DNA of 64,000 nucleotides. Source: Cherax quadricarinatus (taxonomy: Eukaryota > Arthropoda > Malacostraca > Decapoda > Parastacidae). Both the position numbers and the translations under genes were made by a program. A model generated the notes under the pieces. It did not search any database. It worked only from the letters and a program-made list of their open reading frames with translations, and was not told the DNA's origin. The stretch lies in contig NC_091378.1 of NCBI RefSeq assembly GCF_038502225.1, positions 9,507,432 through 9,571,431 on the forward strand. Direction: 5' to 3'. Positions 53,855 to 64,000 of the stretch are shown here, in pieces; within the stretch, counting starts at the first letter, position 1, and each line of letters opens with the position of its first letter.

Positions 53855-54019
53855 ACCCCTCAAGGGAGGTTCCTTGATGCTGGTGAGGGGCTCTTGACCT
53901 AGGGAATTGGATCCGTGCTCCAGTTCCCTGAATTGAGCCTTAATGCCTTCCATATCCTCCACACATGTGCTGTATAATCCCATGGGTTTAGCGCTCCCCC
54001 ATGATTATAATAATAATAA
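53855..54019 (+). mobile_element. Short non-autonomous element made of LINE 5' and 3' ends
   Basis: 165 bp flanked by a 12-bp duplication CTTACTCGTAAT at 53843-53854 and 54020-54031. The first 90 bases resemble the 5' end of LINE C (CTCAAGGGAGGTTCCTTG against CTTCAAGGGGGGCTCCTTGG, then GGTGAGGGGCTCTTG against GGTGAAGAGGCTCTTG). The end (GTTTAGCGCTCCCCCATGAT then TATAATAATAATAA) resembles the LINE C tail. A stem-loop at 53901-53929 sits where LINE C has its own. There is no coding sequence. Confidence 0.75.
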
Positions 54020-54189
54020 CTTACTCGTAATGGTAAGTTCAAGGAGGACGAACTCCGGAACACATACAAGACTAACTTTCCACGCGTGTTAACGCTGGGG
54101 GGACGAGGTGAACCAAGCTTGTCTCGAGGGCAGTCAACTTCGTTTGGTAGTTGTAAAAGATAAAATCACAGGTGTGTTACATTTGCAAT

Positions 54190-54386
54190 TGGTAGTGTTT
54201 GTTAAGTCTGAGGAAAACTCAAGAGTGGGTTGAGCTAGACAAGGAGGTGGCGGAGGCTGCCTCCATTCACGGCTTTATAAGTAGGTATGACAGAGCTCAG
54301 GAGATTCTGACCCAGAAGATGTCAGTGGCGAAGTCAGGAGCAATGCATAACCCCCGCAAACACAACTCAGTGAGTGCACACACCGC

Positions 54387-54477
<91 letters not shown>

Positions 54478-54520
54478 AGCTCGGACTCGACCCCCGCAAC
54501 CTCAACTAGGTGAGTACACA
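54190..54520 (+). mobile_element. LINE 3'-end fragment with an expanded CA tract
   Basis: Contains GTGGCGGAGGCTGCCTCCAT and TATGACAGAGCTCAGGAG, the end of a CR1/Jockey-like LINE I recognise in decapods. It finishes with CCCCCGCAA.C.CAACT.. GTGAGT, which appears both before (54352) and after (54495) the CA tract. The CA microsatellite seems to have grown from the element's own end. Confidence 0.55.
54391..54475. repeat. (CA)n microsatellite
   Basis: Pure CA of about 85 bases within the LINE 3' end. Confidence 0.98.
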
Positions 54521-54530
54521 CGCACACACA

Positions 54531-55420
54531 TGAATGACATGTCTGAAGGGATAGACTCAGAAGTATCCCTGTTTGCAGATGATGTGAAGTTAATGAGGAG
54601 AATTAAATCGGATGAGCATCAAACAGAACTACAAAGGAATCTGGACTGGCTGCAAGCGTGGTCCAGCAATTGGTTCCAGGAATTTAACTTTACCAAATGC
54701 AAAGTCATGAGAATCAGGAAAGGCAAAGAAGACCGTAGGCAGAGTACAGGCTAGGTGGCGAAAGACTGCAAACCTCACTCAAGGAAAAGGATCTTGGAGT
54801 GAGTATAATACCGACCACAAATCCTGAGGCGCACATCAACCAGATAACTGCTGCAGCATACGGGCGCCTGGCAAACTTAAGAATAGCTTTCCGACATTTA
54901 AGTAAGGAACCATTCTAGACACTATACCGTGTACGCCAGACCCGTATTGGAGTATGAAGCACCAGTATTGAACCCACACCTGGTCACACATTTGAAGAAA
55001 TTAGAGAAAGTGCAAAAGTTTGCAACAAGACTAGTCTTGGAGCTAAGGGGTATGTTCTATGAGGAGAGGTTAAGGAAACTCAACCTGACGACACTGCAAG
55101 ACAGGAAAGATAGGAGGGACATGACAACGACGTATAAAATACTGAGATGAATTGATAAGGTGAACAGGGTCAGTATGTTTCAGAGATGGGACACAGGAAC
55201 AAGGGGTCACAACTGGAACTTAACAAATCAGATGAGTCACAGGAATGTTAGAAAGTACTTATAGTTGTTGGAAGTGGAGGCAGGATCTATACATAGCTTT
55301 AACGAGGTACAACAAGGCTCTTGGAGCAGCGAGACAGAGGACCTAGTAGCGACCATCGAAGATGCGGGGCCAGGAGCTGTGACTCGACCGCTAGAATAAC
55401 ATAAGTGAGAACACACGTTT
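54531..55420 (+). pseudogene. C-terminal half of a CR1/Jockey-like LINE RT, decayed
   Basis: 54531-54754 encodes SEVSLFADDVKLMRRIKS, the catalytic FADD block with both Asp intact, then LDWLQAWSSNWFQEFNFTKC. After a stop and frame changes, 54929-55150 gives YARPVLEYEAPVLNPHL and LEKVQKFATRLVLELRG, the post-RT thumb region. 55370-55420 carries an element end like that at 54352 and 54495 (ACTCGACCGCTAGAATAACA). The 5' portion is missing. No RNase H. Confidence 0.75.
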
Positions 55421-55467
55421 AGTGTTCAGTATTTTCATCAATTACAGCAGAAATTTTACTCGTTCAG

Positions 55468-55635
55468 AATTATCACGGGGAAGCGCTAAACCCGTAAGGA
55501 TAATACAGCTCCTGTGAGAAGAAGGGGGGGGGGGGTAAGGAAAGCATTCAAGCTCAGTTAAGGCAACTGGAGCACAGATCCAATTCCAGAGATCAAGAGC
55601 CCCTCACTAGCATCTAGAAACCTCCCTTGAGGGGA
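55468..55635 (-). mobile_element. Second copy of the short LINE-ends element
   Basis: Minus-strand relative of 53855-54019. The right end has CCTCCCTTGAGGGG (element 5' end) and the left end has GGGGAAGCGCTAAACCCG (element 3' end). It contains a run of 11 G at about 55526. The internal stem (GGAATTGG with CCAGTTGCC on the element strand) is partly kept. A tail and target duplication are not clear. Confidence 0.65.
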
Positions 55636-55819
55636 GAAATAAATATGATTTGATAGGAATGCGAGTCGAGGCGAGGAAGGTCAGGTACAATATTATTTAA
55701 CCAATTTCTGGGGAAGCGCAAAGCTTTGACAGGTCACACGTCGCCTGGGAAGTGGGACATGAAGACTTGATCTGAGGAAGGGGAGTGCAACTCTGTTTTC
55801 TTATGACTGACGTAATCGT

Positions 55820-56125
55820 AGTAACACGACTGCAAACAAATCAATGAACGGGTGGGGTTTGAACCCATGGCAGGCAAGACTTAAAACTACATCTAACTAG
55901 ATATATATCTATACACCACAGGGAGGTTAGCGTGGGATTCGCTTGTAAAAACCTGCTTTTGTGGTCACAATGGTGGCCCATGCTATCCTCCCTATAGTGT
56001 ATTGAAATATACCTAATTGCATGAATCTTAATAGAGTCAGCTGGCTCAGAGGTTAACACACTGGCCAGTGAGTTTTAGGACACGCCACGGTTCAAACCTC
56101 ACCTGTTTCCTGATTTAATTATTTT
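55820..56125. mobile_element. tRNA-derived SINE with inverted ends
   Basis: The left minus-strand head is ACGGGTGGGGTTTGAACCCA. The right plus-strand head is CCACGGTTCAAACCTCACCT. The middle shares TTTTGTGGTCACAATGGTGG and CTCCCTATAGTGTATTGAAA with the 16308 copy. Diverged, without clear target duplication. Confidence 0.65.
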
Positions 56126-56489
56126 ATTTCCTTGGCTAAGGAACACTTCATGAACACGGAAACACTTCCCACATAGAGTCGGACACCTTAACGTGTGACA
56201 AGTGTTTACCTGAGTGTGAGATATAAGCCAGGAGGTGAGAGTCATAAACAATAGCAGAAGTGAGACCTCTTTGCTTAGTGAGCAGCGAATAAAAGTTAAA
56301 AATATCTCATTACATATAATGGGAGCGTCCACACGTGTTTATCATGGAGAAAGTTTCAAGAATTGGTTTAGCGAACAAGGAAAAATAAAAAGGGGAACAC
56401 AGCTTGAAAATAACCAATAGTTCACAGGGAAAGAAAACCAGAAGATAAGGTGGGGCGGAGAGTATCACATGACGTTACCTCGGGAGAGT
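56126..56489. other. No gene recognised
   Basis: Unique-looking sequence before the satellite. Open frames of 60-77 codons show no recognisable motif. Confidence 0.4.
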
Positions 56490-59065
56490 TAGTTGTGAGT
56501 TGTTGCAACCATGGTGTTGTGAGTTAGTTGTGAGTTGTTGCAACTATGGTGGTGTTAGTTGTGAGTTGTTGCAACTATGGTGTTGTGAGCTAGTTGTGAG
56601 TTGTTGCAACCATGGTGTTGTTAGTTGTGGGTTGTTGCAACCATGGTGTTGTTAGTTGTGAGTTGTTGCAACCATGGTGTTGTGAGTTAGTTGTGAGTTG
56701 TTGCAACCATGGTGTTGTGAGTTGTTGCAACTATGGTGTTGTGAGCTAGTTGTGAGTTGTTGCAACCATGGTGTTGTGAATTAGTTGTGAGTTGTTGTAA
56801 CCATGGTGTTGAGTTGTGAGTTGTTGCAACCATGGTGTTGTGAGTTAGTTGTGAGTTGTTGTAACCATGGTGTTGAGTTAGTTGTGAGTTGTTGCAACCA
56901 TGGTGTTGTGAGTTAGTTGTGAGTTGTAACCATGGTGTTGAGTTAGTTGTGAGTTGTTGTAACCATGGTGTTGTGAGTTAGTTGTGAGTTGTTGTAACCA
57001 TGGTGTTGAGTTAGTTGTGAGTTGTTGCAACCATGGTGTTGTGAGTTAGTTGTGAGTTGTTGTAACCATGGTGTTGAGTTAGTTGTGAGTTGTTGCAACC
57101 ATGGTGTTGTTAGTTGTGAGTTGTTGCAACATGGTGTTGTTAGTTGTGAGTTGTTGCAACCATGGTGTTGTTAGTTGTGAGTTGCAACCATGGTGTTGTG
57201 AGTTGTTGCAACCATGGTGTTGAGTTAGTTGTGAGTTGTTGCAACCATGGTGTTAGTTGTGAGTTGTTGCAAGCATGGTGTTGTGAGTTAGTTGTGAGTT
57301 GTTGTAACCATGGTGTTGAGTTAGTTGTGAGTTGTTGCAACCATGGTGTTGTGAGTTAGTTGTGAGTTGTTGTAACCATGGTGTTGAGTTAGTTGTGAGT
57401 TGTTGTAACCATGGTGTTGTGAGTTAGTTGTGAGTTGTTGTAACCATGGTGTTTAGTTGTGAGTTGTTGCAACCATGGTGTTGTGAGTTAGTTGTGAGTT
57501 GTTGTAACCATGGTGTTGAGTTAGTTGTGAGTTGTTGCAACCATGGTGTTGTTAGTTGTGAGTTGTTGCAACCATGGTGTTGTTAGTTGTGAGTTGTTGC
57601 AACCATGGTGTTAGTTAGTTGTGAGTTGTTGCAAGCATGGTGTTGTGAGTTAGTTGTGAGTTGTTGCAACCATGGTGTTGTGAGTTAGTTGTGAGTTGTT
57701 GCAACCATGGTGTTGTGAGTTGTGAGTGGCTGCAGCCACAGTGTTGTTAGTTGTGAGTTGTTGCAGCCATGGTGTTGTTAGTTGTGAGTTGTTGCAGCCA
57801 TGGTGTTGTTAGTTAGTTGTGAGTTGTTGCAACCATGGTGTTGTTAGGTAGTTGTGAGTTGTTGCAACCATGGTGTTGTTGTGAGTTGTTGCAGCCATGG
57901 TGCTGTTAGCTGTGAGTTGTTGCAACCATGGTGTTGTTTGTTGTGAGTTGTTGCAGCCATAGTGTTGTTAGTTGTGAGTTGTTGAAACCATGGCGTTGTT
58001 AGTTGTGAGTTGTTGCAGCCATGGTGTTGATAGTTGTGAGTTGCTGCAACCATGGTGTTGTGAATTAATTGTGAGTTGTTGCAACCATGGTGTTGTTAGT
58101 TAGTTGTGAGTTGTTGCAACCATGGTGTTGTGAGTTAGTTGTGAGTTGTTGCAACCATGGTGTTGTTGTGAGTTGTTGCAGCCATGGTGTTGTTAGTTAT
58201 GAGTTGTTGTAGCCATGGCGTTGTTAGTTGTGAGTTGTTGCAGCCATGGCGTTGTTAGTTGTGAGTTTTACAGCCATGGCGTTGTTAGTTGTGAGTTGTT
58301 GCAGCCATGGTGTTGCTAGTTGTGAGTTGTTGCAGCCATGGCGTTGTTAGTTGTGAGTTGTTGCAACCATAGTGTTGTTAGTTGTGAGTTGCTGCAACCA
58401 TGGTGTTGTGAATTAGCTGTGAGTTGTTGAAACCGTGGTGTTGTTAGTTATGAGTTGTTGCAACCATGGTTTTGTGAGTTACTTTAGAGTTGTTGCAACC
58501 ATGGTGTTGTTGTGAGTTGCTGCAGCCATAGTGTTGTTAGTTGTGAGTTGTTGCAGCCATGGTGTTGTTAGTTAGTTATGAGTTTTTGCAGCCATGGTGT
58601 TGTTAGTTAGTTGTGAGTTGTTGCAGCCATGGTGTTGTTAGTTGTGAATTGTTGCAGCATGGTGTTGTTAGTTAGTTATGAGTTGTTGCAGCCACGGTGT
58701 TGTTAGTTAGTTATGAGTTGTTGCAGCCATGGTGTTGTTAGTTAGTTGTGAGTTGTTGCAGCCACGGTGTTGTTAGTTAGTTATGAGTTGTTGCAGCCAC
58801 GGTGTTGTTAGTTAGTTATGAGTTGTTGCAGCCACGGTGTTGTTAGTTATGAGTTGTTGCAGCCATGGTGTTGTTAGTTATGAGTTGTTGCAGCCACGGT
58901 GTTGTTAGTTAGTTATGAGTTGTTGCAGCCACGGTGTTGTTAGTTATGAGTTGTTGCAGCCATGGTGTTGTTAGTTAGTTATGAGTTGTTGCAGCCATGG
59001 TGTTGTTAGTTATGAGTTGTTGCAGCCATGGTGTTGTTACTTAGTTGTGAGTTGTTGCAGCCACG
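56490..59065. repeat. 31/35-bp satellite array (about 78 units)
   Basis: The unit is TTGTGAGTTGTTGCAACCAT followed by GGTGTTGTTAG, with or without an extra GAGT/TAGT that makes 35 bp. The later part (from about 57,700) changes to GCAGCCATGG and GTTAGTTATGAG. It contains the dyads GTTGCAAC and CCATGG. It shares the GTTGTGAG...GTTG style with the 27- and 28-bp arrays. Confidence 0.95.
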
Positions 59066-59254
59066 GTGTTATGGGATAAATTCTTCAGGGAATAACTGTG
59101 AGAAAAAAATTCAGAAAGAATAAAGAGTATAATATGTGCTGTGTGCAGTGATAAGTGAAGCAGCTGTGTGTTAAGTGCGCGCATGACACCACACAAACTT
59201 TCAACCCTAGATTAAAGCCACAAATCGTCAGAGGATTGACTGTCATTCTATTTC

Positions 59255-59256
<2 letters not shown>

Positions 59257-59318
<62 letters not shown>
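59257..59318. repeat. (GA)n microsatellite
   Basis: GA dinucleotides with one ACAG break. Confidence 0.97.
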
Positions 59319-59322
59319 CAAC

Positions 59323-59692
59323 GAAAGAACTACCGAATTAACTAACCACCTCTGGAGACTACGAGTAGATCACAGGATCCTCAAAGCTCCTCTGCTTAGC
59401 ACGTTCCCACTAGACTCTAGTAACAACTTCGGGATCATCTAGTACTAGAGGCTCCTGAAATCAATAAAGTGAAGCAGTTCTGACCTCTCTACATACATTC
59501 CTTTCTGCCACACTGTATGAGAAGGAAATAGACATTATGACACGACTCGGAGTGAGGTTTGTGTTGTGTGCGAGAGGTGAGCTTCTTGTCCCTGATCTGC
59601 ATGGCTCGTGACTAGTCAGTTGCAAATAATAACAATAATAACTACTACCATCACAACTACTGTTATTACTGGTGCTACTCATCAGACCTTAT
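59323..59692. other. No gene recognised
   Basis: Unique sequence between the GA tract and the terminal minisatellite, with a short run of AATAATAACT at 59630. Confidence 0.4.
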
Positions 59693-62600
59693 AACCAGTG
59701 AGATACAGGTTTCCAGTGAGATACAGTCTCCAGTGAGATACAAGTCTCCAGTGAGATACAGTCTCCAGTGAGATACAGGTCTCCAGTGAGATACAAGTCT
59801 CCAGTAAGATACAAGTCTCCAGTGAGATACAAGTCTCCAGTGAGATACAGTCTCCAGTGAGATACAGTCTCCAGTGAGATACAGTCTCCAGTGAGATACA
59901 GGTCTCCAGTGAGATACAAGTCTCCAGTAAGATACAAGTCTCCAGTGAGATACAAGTCTCCAGTGAGATATAAGTCTCCAGTAAGATAAAAGTATCCAGT
60001 GAGATACAGGTCTCCAGTGAGATATAAGTCTCCAGTGAGATACAAGTCTCTAGTGAGATACAGTCTCCAGTGAGATACAGGTCTCCAGTGAGATACAAGT
60101 CTCCAGTGAGATTCAGTCTCCAGTGAGATACAAGTCTCCAGTTAGATACAGTCTCCAGTGAGATAAAAGTCTCCAGTGAGATACAAGTCTCCAGTGAGAA
60201 ACAGTCTCCAGAGAGATACAAGTCTCCAGTTAGATACAGTCTCCAGTGAGATACAAGTCTCCAGTGAGATACAAGTCTCCAGTGAGATACAGTCTCCAGA
60301 GAGATACAAGTCTCCAGTTAGATACAGTCTCCAGTGAGATACAAGTCTCCAGTGAGATACAAGTCTCCAGTGAGATACAGTCTCCAGTGAGATACAAGTC
60401 TCTAGTGAGATACAGTCTCCAGTAAGATACAAGTCTCCAGTGAGATATAAGTCTCCAGTGAGATACAAGTCTCTAGTGAGATACAGTCTTCAGTGAGATA
60501 CAAGTCTCTAGTGAGATACAGTCTCCAGTGAGATACAAGTCTCTAGTGAGATACAGTCTCCAGTAAGATACAAGTCTCCAGTGAGATATAAGTCTCCAGT
60601 GAGATACAAGTCTCTAGTGAGATACAGTCTCCAGTGAGATACAGTCTCCAGTGAGATACAGTCTCCAGTAAGATACAAGTCTCTAGTGAGATACAAGTCT
60701 CTAGTGAGATACAGTCTCCAGTGAGATACAAGTCTCTAGTGAGATACAGTCTCCAGTGAGATACAAGTCTCCAGTGAGGTAGAGTCTCCAGTGAGATACA
60801 GGTCTCTAGTGAGATACAGTCTCCAGTGAGATACAAGTCTTCAGTGAGATACAAGTCTCCAGTGAGATACAAGTCTCCAGTGAGATACAAGACTCCAGTG
60901 AGATACAAGTCTCCAGTAAGATACAAGTCTTCAGTGAGATACAAGTCTCCAGTGAGATACAAGACTCCAGTGAGATACAAGTCTCCAGTGAGATATAGGT
61001 CTCCAGTGAGATATAAGTCTCCAATGAGATACAAGTCTCCAGTGAGATACAGTCTCCAGTGAGATACAAGTCTCCAGTGAGATACAAGTCTCCAGTGAGA
61101 TACAGTCTCCAGTGAGATACAGTCTCCAGTGAGATACAGTCTCCAGTGAGATATAAGTCTCCAGTGAGATACAGGTCTTCAGTGAGATACAGTCTCCAGT
61201 GAGATACAAGTCTCCAGTGAGATACAAGTCTCCAGTGAGATACAAGTCTCCAGTGAGATACAAGTCTCCAGTGAGATACAAGTCTCCAGTGAGATGCAAG
61301 TCTCCAGTGAGATACAAGTCTCCAATGATATACAAGTCTCCAGTGAAATAGAAGTCTCCAGTGAGATACAAGTCTCCAGTGATATACAGTCTCCAGTGAG
61401 ATACAAGTCTCCTGTGAGATACAGTCTCCAGTGAGATACAAGTCTCCAGTGAGAGACAGTCTCCAGTGAGATACAAGTCTCCAGTGAGATACAGTCTCCA
61501 GTGAGATACAAGTCTCCAGTGAGATACAGTCTCCAGTGAGATACAAGTCTCCAGTGAGATACAAGTCTCCAGTGAGATACAAGTCTCCAGTGAGATACAA
61601 GTCTCCAGTGAGATACAATTCTCCAGTGATATACAAGTCTCCAGTGAGATACAAGTCTCCAGTGAGATACAAGTCTCCAGTGACATACAAGTCTCCAGTG
61701 AGATACAAGTCTCCAGTGAGATACAAGTCTCCAGTGAGATTCAGTCTCCAGTGAGATACAAGTCTCCAGTAAGATACAAGTCTCCAGTGAGATACAGGTC
61801 TCCAGTGAGATATAGGTCTCCAGTGAGATACAAGTCTCCAGTGAGATACAGTCTCCAGTGAGATACAGGTCTCCAGTGAGATACAGGTCTCCAGTGAGAT
61901 ACAAGTCTCCAGTGAGATACGGTCTCCAGTGAGATGCAAGTCTCCAGTGAGATGCAAGTCTCCAGTGAGATGCAAGTCTCCAGTTAGATACAGTCTCCAG
62001 TGAGATACAAGTCTCCAGTGAGATATAGTCTCCAGTGAGATACAAGTCTCCAGTGAAATACAAGTCTCCAGGGAGATACAGTCTCCTGTGAGATACAGGT
62101 CTCCAGTGAGATATAAGTCTCCAGTGAGATACAAGTCTCCAGTAAGATACAAGTCTCCAGTGAGATACAAGTCTCCAGTGAGATACAAGTCTCCACTGAG
62201 ATATAAGTCTCCAGTGAGATACAAGTCTACAGTGAGATGCAGTCTCCAGTGACATACAGTCTCCAGTGAAATGCAAGTCTCCAGTGAGATACAGTCTCCA
62301 ATGAGATACAGTCTCCAGTGAGATACAAGTCTCCAGTGAGATACAGTCTCCAGTGAGATACAAGTCTCCAGTGAGATACAGTCTCCAGTGAGATATAAGT
62401 CTCCAGTGAGATACAAGTCTCCAGTGAGATACAGTCTCCAGTGAGATACAGTTTCCAGTGAGATTCAGTCTCAAGAGAGATACAAGTCTCCAGTGAGATA
62501 CAGTCTCCAGTAACATACAAGTCTCCAGTGAGATGTAAGTCTCCAGTGAGATGCAGTCTCCAGTGAGATACAGTGTCCAGTGAGAAACAGTCTCCATTGA

Positions 62601-64000
62601 GATATAGTCTCCAGTGAGATACAAGTCTCCAGAGAGATACAGTCTCCAGTGAGATACAGCCTCCAGTGAGATACAAGTCTCCAGTGAGATGCAGTCTCCA
62701 GTGAGATACAGTCTACAGTAGCATACAAGTCTCCAGTGAGATACAGTTTCCAGTGAGATACAGTCTCCAGTGAGATACAGTCTCCAGTGAGATTCAAGTC
62801 TCCAGCAACATACAAGTCTCCAGTGAGATACAGTCTGCAGTGAGATACAGTCTCCAGTGAGATACAGTCTCCGGTGAGATATAAGTCTCCAGTGATATAC
62901 AGTCTCCAGTGTGATACAGTCTCCAGTGAGATGCAAGTCTCCAGTGAGATACAGTCTTCAGTGAGATACAGTCTTCAGTGAGATACAAGTCTCCAGTGAG
63001 ATGCAGCCTCCAGTGAGATACAGTCTCCAGTGAGACACAGTCTTCAGTGAGATACAAGTCTCCAGTGAGATAGTCTCCAGTGACATACAATTCTCCAGTG
63101 AGATACAGTCTCCAGTGAGATACAGTATCCAGTAACATACAATTTCCAGTGAGATACAGTGTCCAGTGAGATACAAGTCTCCAGTGAGATACAGTCTCCA
63201 GTGAGATACAGTCTCCAGTGAGATACAGTCTCCAGTGAGATACAGTCTCCAGTGAGATTCAAGCTTCCAGTGAGATACAGTCTCCCGTGACATACAATTC
63301 TCCAGTGAGATACAGTCTCCAGTAACACTCAAGTCTCCAGTGAGGTACAGTCTGCAGTGAGATAGTCTCCAGTGAGATACAGTGTCCAGTGAGATACAAG
63401 TCTCCAGTGAGATGCAGTCTCCAGTGACATACAGTTCTCCAGTGAGATACAAGTCTCCAGTGAGATACAGTGTCCAGTGAGATACAAGTCTCCAGTGAGA
63501 TACAGTCCCCAGTAAGATACAAGTCTCCAGTGAGATATAAGTCTCCAGTGAGATACAAGTCTCTAGTGAGATACAGTCTCCAGTGAGATACAGTGTCCAG
63601 TGAGATACAAGTCTCCAGTGAGATGCAGTCTCCAGTGACATACAGTTCTCCAGTGAGATACAAGTCTCCAGTGAGATACAGTGTCCAGTGAGATACAAGT
63701 CTCCAGTGAGATACAGTCCCCAGTAAGATACAAGTCTCCAGTGAGATATAAGTCTCCAGTGAGATACAAGTCTCTAGTGAGATACAGTCTCCAGTGAGAT
63801 ACAAGTCTCTAGTGAGATACAGGCTCCAGTGAGATACAAGTCTCTAGTGAGATAGTCTCCAGTAAGATACAAGTCTCCAGTGAGATGTAAGTCTCCAGTG
63901 AGATACAAGTCTCTAGTGAGATACAGTCTCCAGTGAGATACAAGTCTCCAGTGAGGTACAGTCTCCAGTGAGATACAAGTCTCTAGTGAGATACAGTCTC
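59693..64000. repeat. 17/18-bp minisatellite array (about 245 units, open at the window end)
   Basis: Two unit lengths alternate: CAAGTCTCCAGTGAGATA (18 bp) and CAGTCTCCAGTGAGATA (17 bp). Near 60,850-61,850 the 18-bp form dominates. From about 62,450 the 17-bp form is common, with GTGTCC and GTAACA variants. Minus-strand frames are long (up to 585 codons) because the unit has no stop in any minus frame. No gene is supported. Confidence 0.96.

Noticed and set aside
61179..62936. 585-codon minus-strand frame
   Set aside because: The 17/18-bp unit has no stop on that strand; the peptide shifts frame with every 17-bp unit.

Overview
This window is eukaryotic repeat DNA, most likely from a decapod crustacean. 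The grounds are dense dinucleotide microsatellites, long minisatellite arrays, and several dispersed repeats that I recognise as typical of crayfish and related decapods: tRNA-derived SINEs, an RTE-type LINE, a Penelope-like element, and LINE 3' tails ending in TTATAA/ATAATA repeats. The species call is inference. I find no convincing host protein-coding gene, rRNA or functional tRNA. Nearly all real coding sequence belongs to transposable elements.

Layout. 1-5.3 kb holds decayed LINE pieces, a tRNA-derived SINE and a 36-bp minisatellite. 5.5-10.6 kb holds MITEs embedded in (AT)n tracts and a broken Penelope-like element. 10.9-17.3 kb is a run of simple and tandem repeats (GGT-rich, GT, 28-bp, 21-bp, 42-bp) with LINE and SINE scraps. 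17.6-18.9 kb is a dead LINE reverse transcriptase split by a small retroposon, followed by a SINE-like unit with a telomere-like tail. 20.4-25.4 kb is a full-length L1/Tx1-like LINE (LINE A) with target-site duplications and both frames open. 26.8-29.3 kb holds retroposon fragments and tandem arrays.

The centre of interest is 29.3-52.9 kb. This is one 27-bp satellite array (core GTTGTGAGAGCAACAACTAT) broken up by a stack of nested insertions, each with recognisable target-site duplications. They are a second Tx1-like LINE on the minus strand (LINE B, 31759-37694), a 14-kb Ty3/Gypsy-type LTR element (37780-51839), and a 48-bp LINE tail (52025-52072). The LTR element is in turn interrupted by a full-length I/Jockey-type LINE with both ORFs open (LINE C, 38841-45447) and by a tRNA-derived SINE (about 46595-46853).

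The LTR element's pol domains run protease, integrase, reverse transcriptase, RNase H. Integrase comes before RT, as in Copia and as described for the Gmr1-like branch of Gypsy elements. I consider this the most notable item in the window.

53-56 kb holds LINE remnants and two copies of a short (about 165 bp) element that looks like the two ends of a LINE C relative joined together. 56.5-59.1 kb is a 31/35-bp satellite related in sequence to the 27-bp one. 59.7-64.0 kb is a 17/18-bp minisatellite that runs off the end of the window.

The autonomous elements (LINE A, LINE C, the ancestral Penelope and LTR elements) encode their own replication enzymes. The SINEs, MITEs and short LINE-derived units carry no proteins and must have depended on enzymes supplied elsewhere. 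Long open frames across the tandem arrays are by-products of repeat length and are not annotated as genes.
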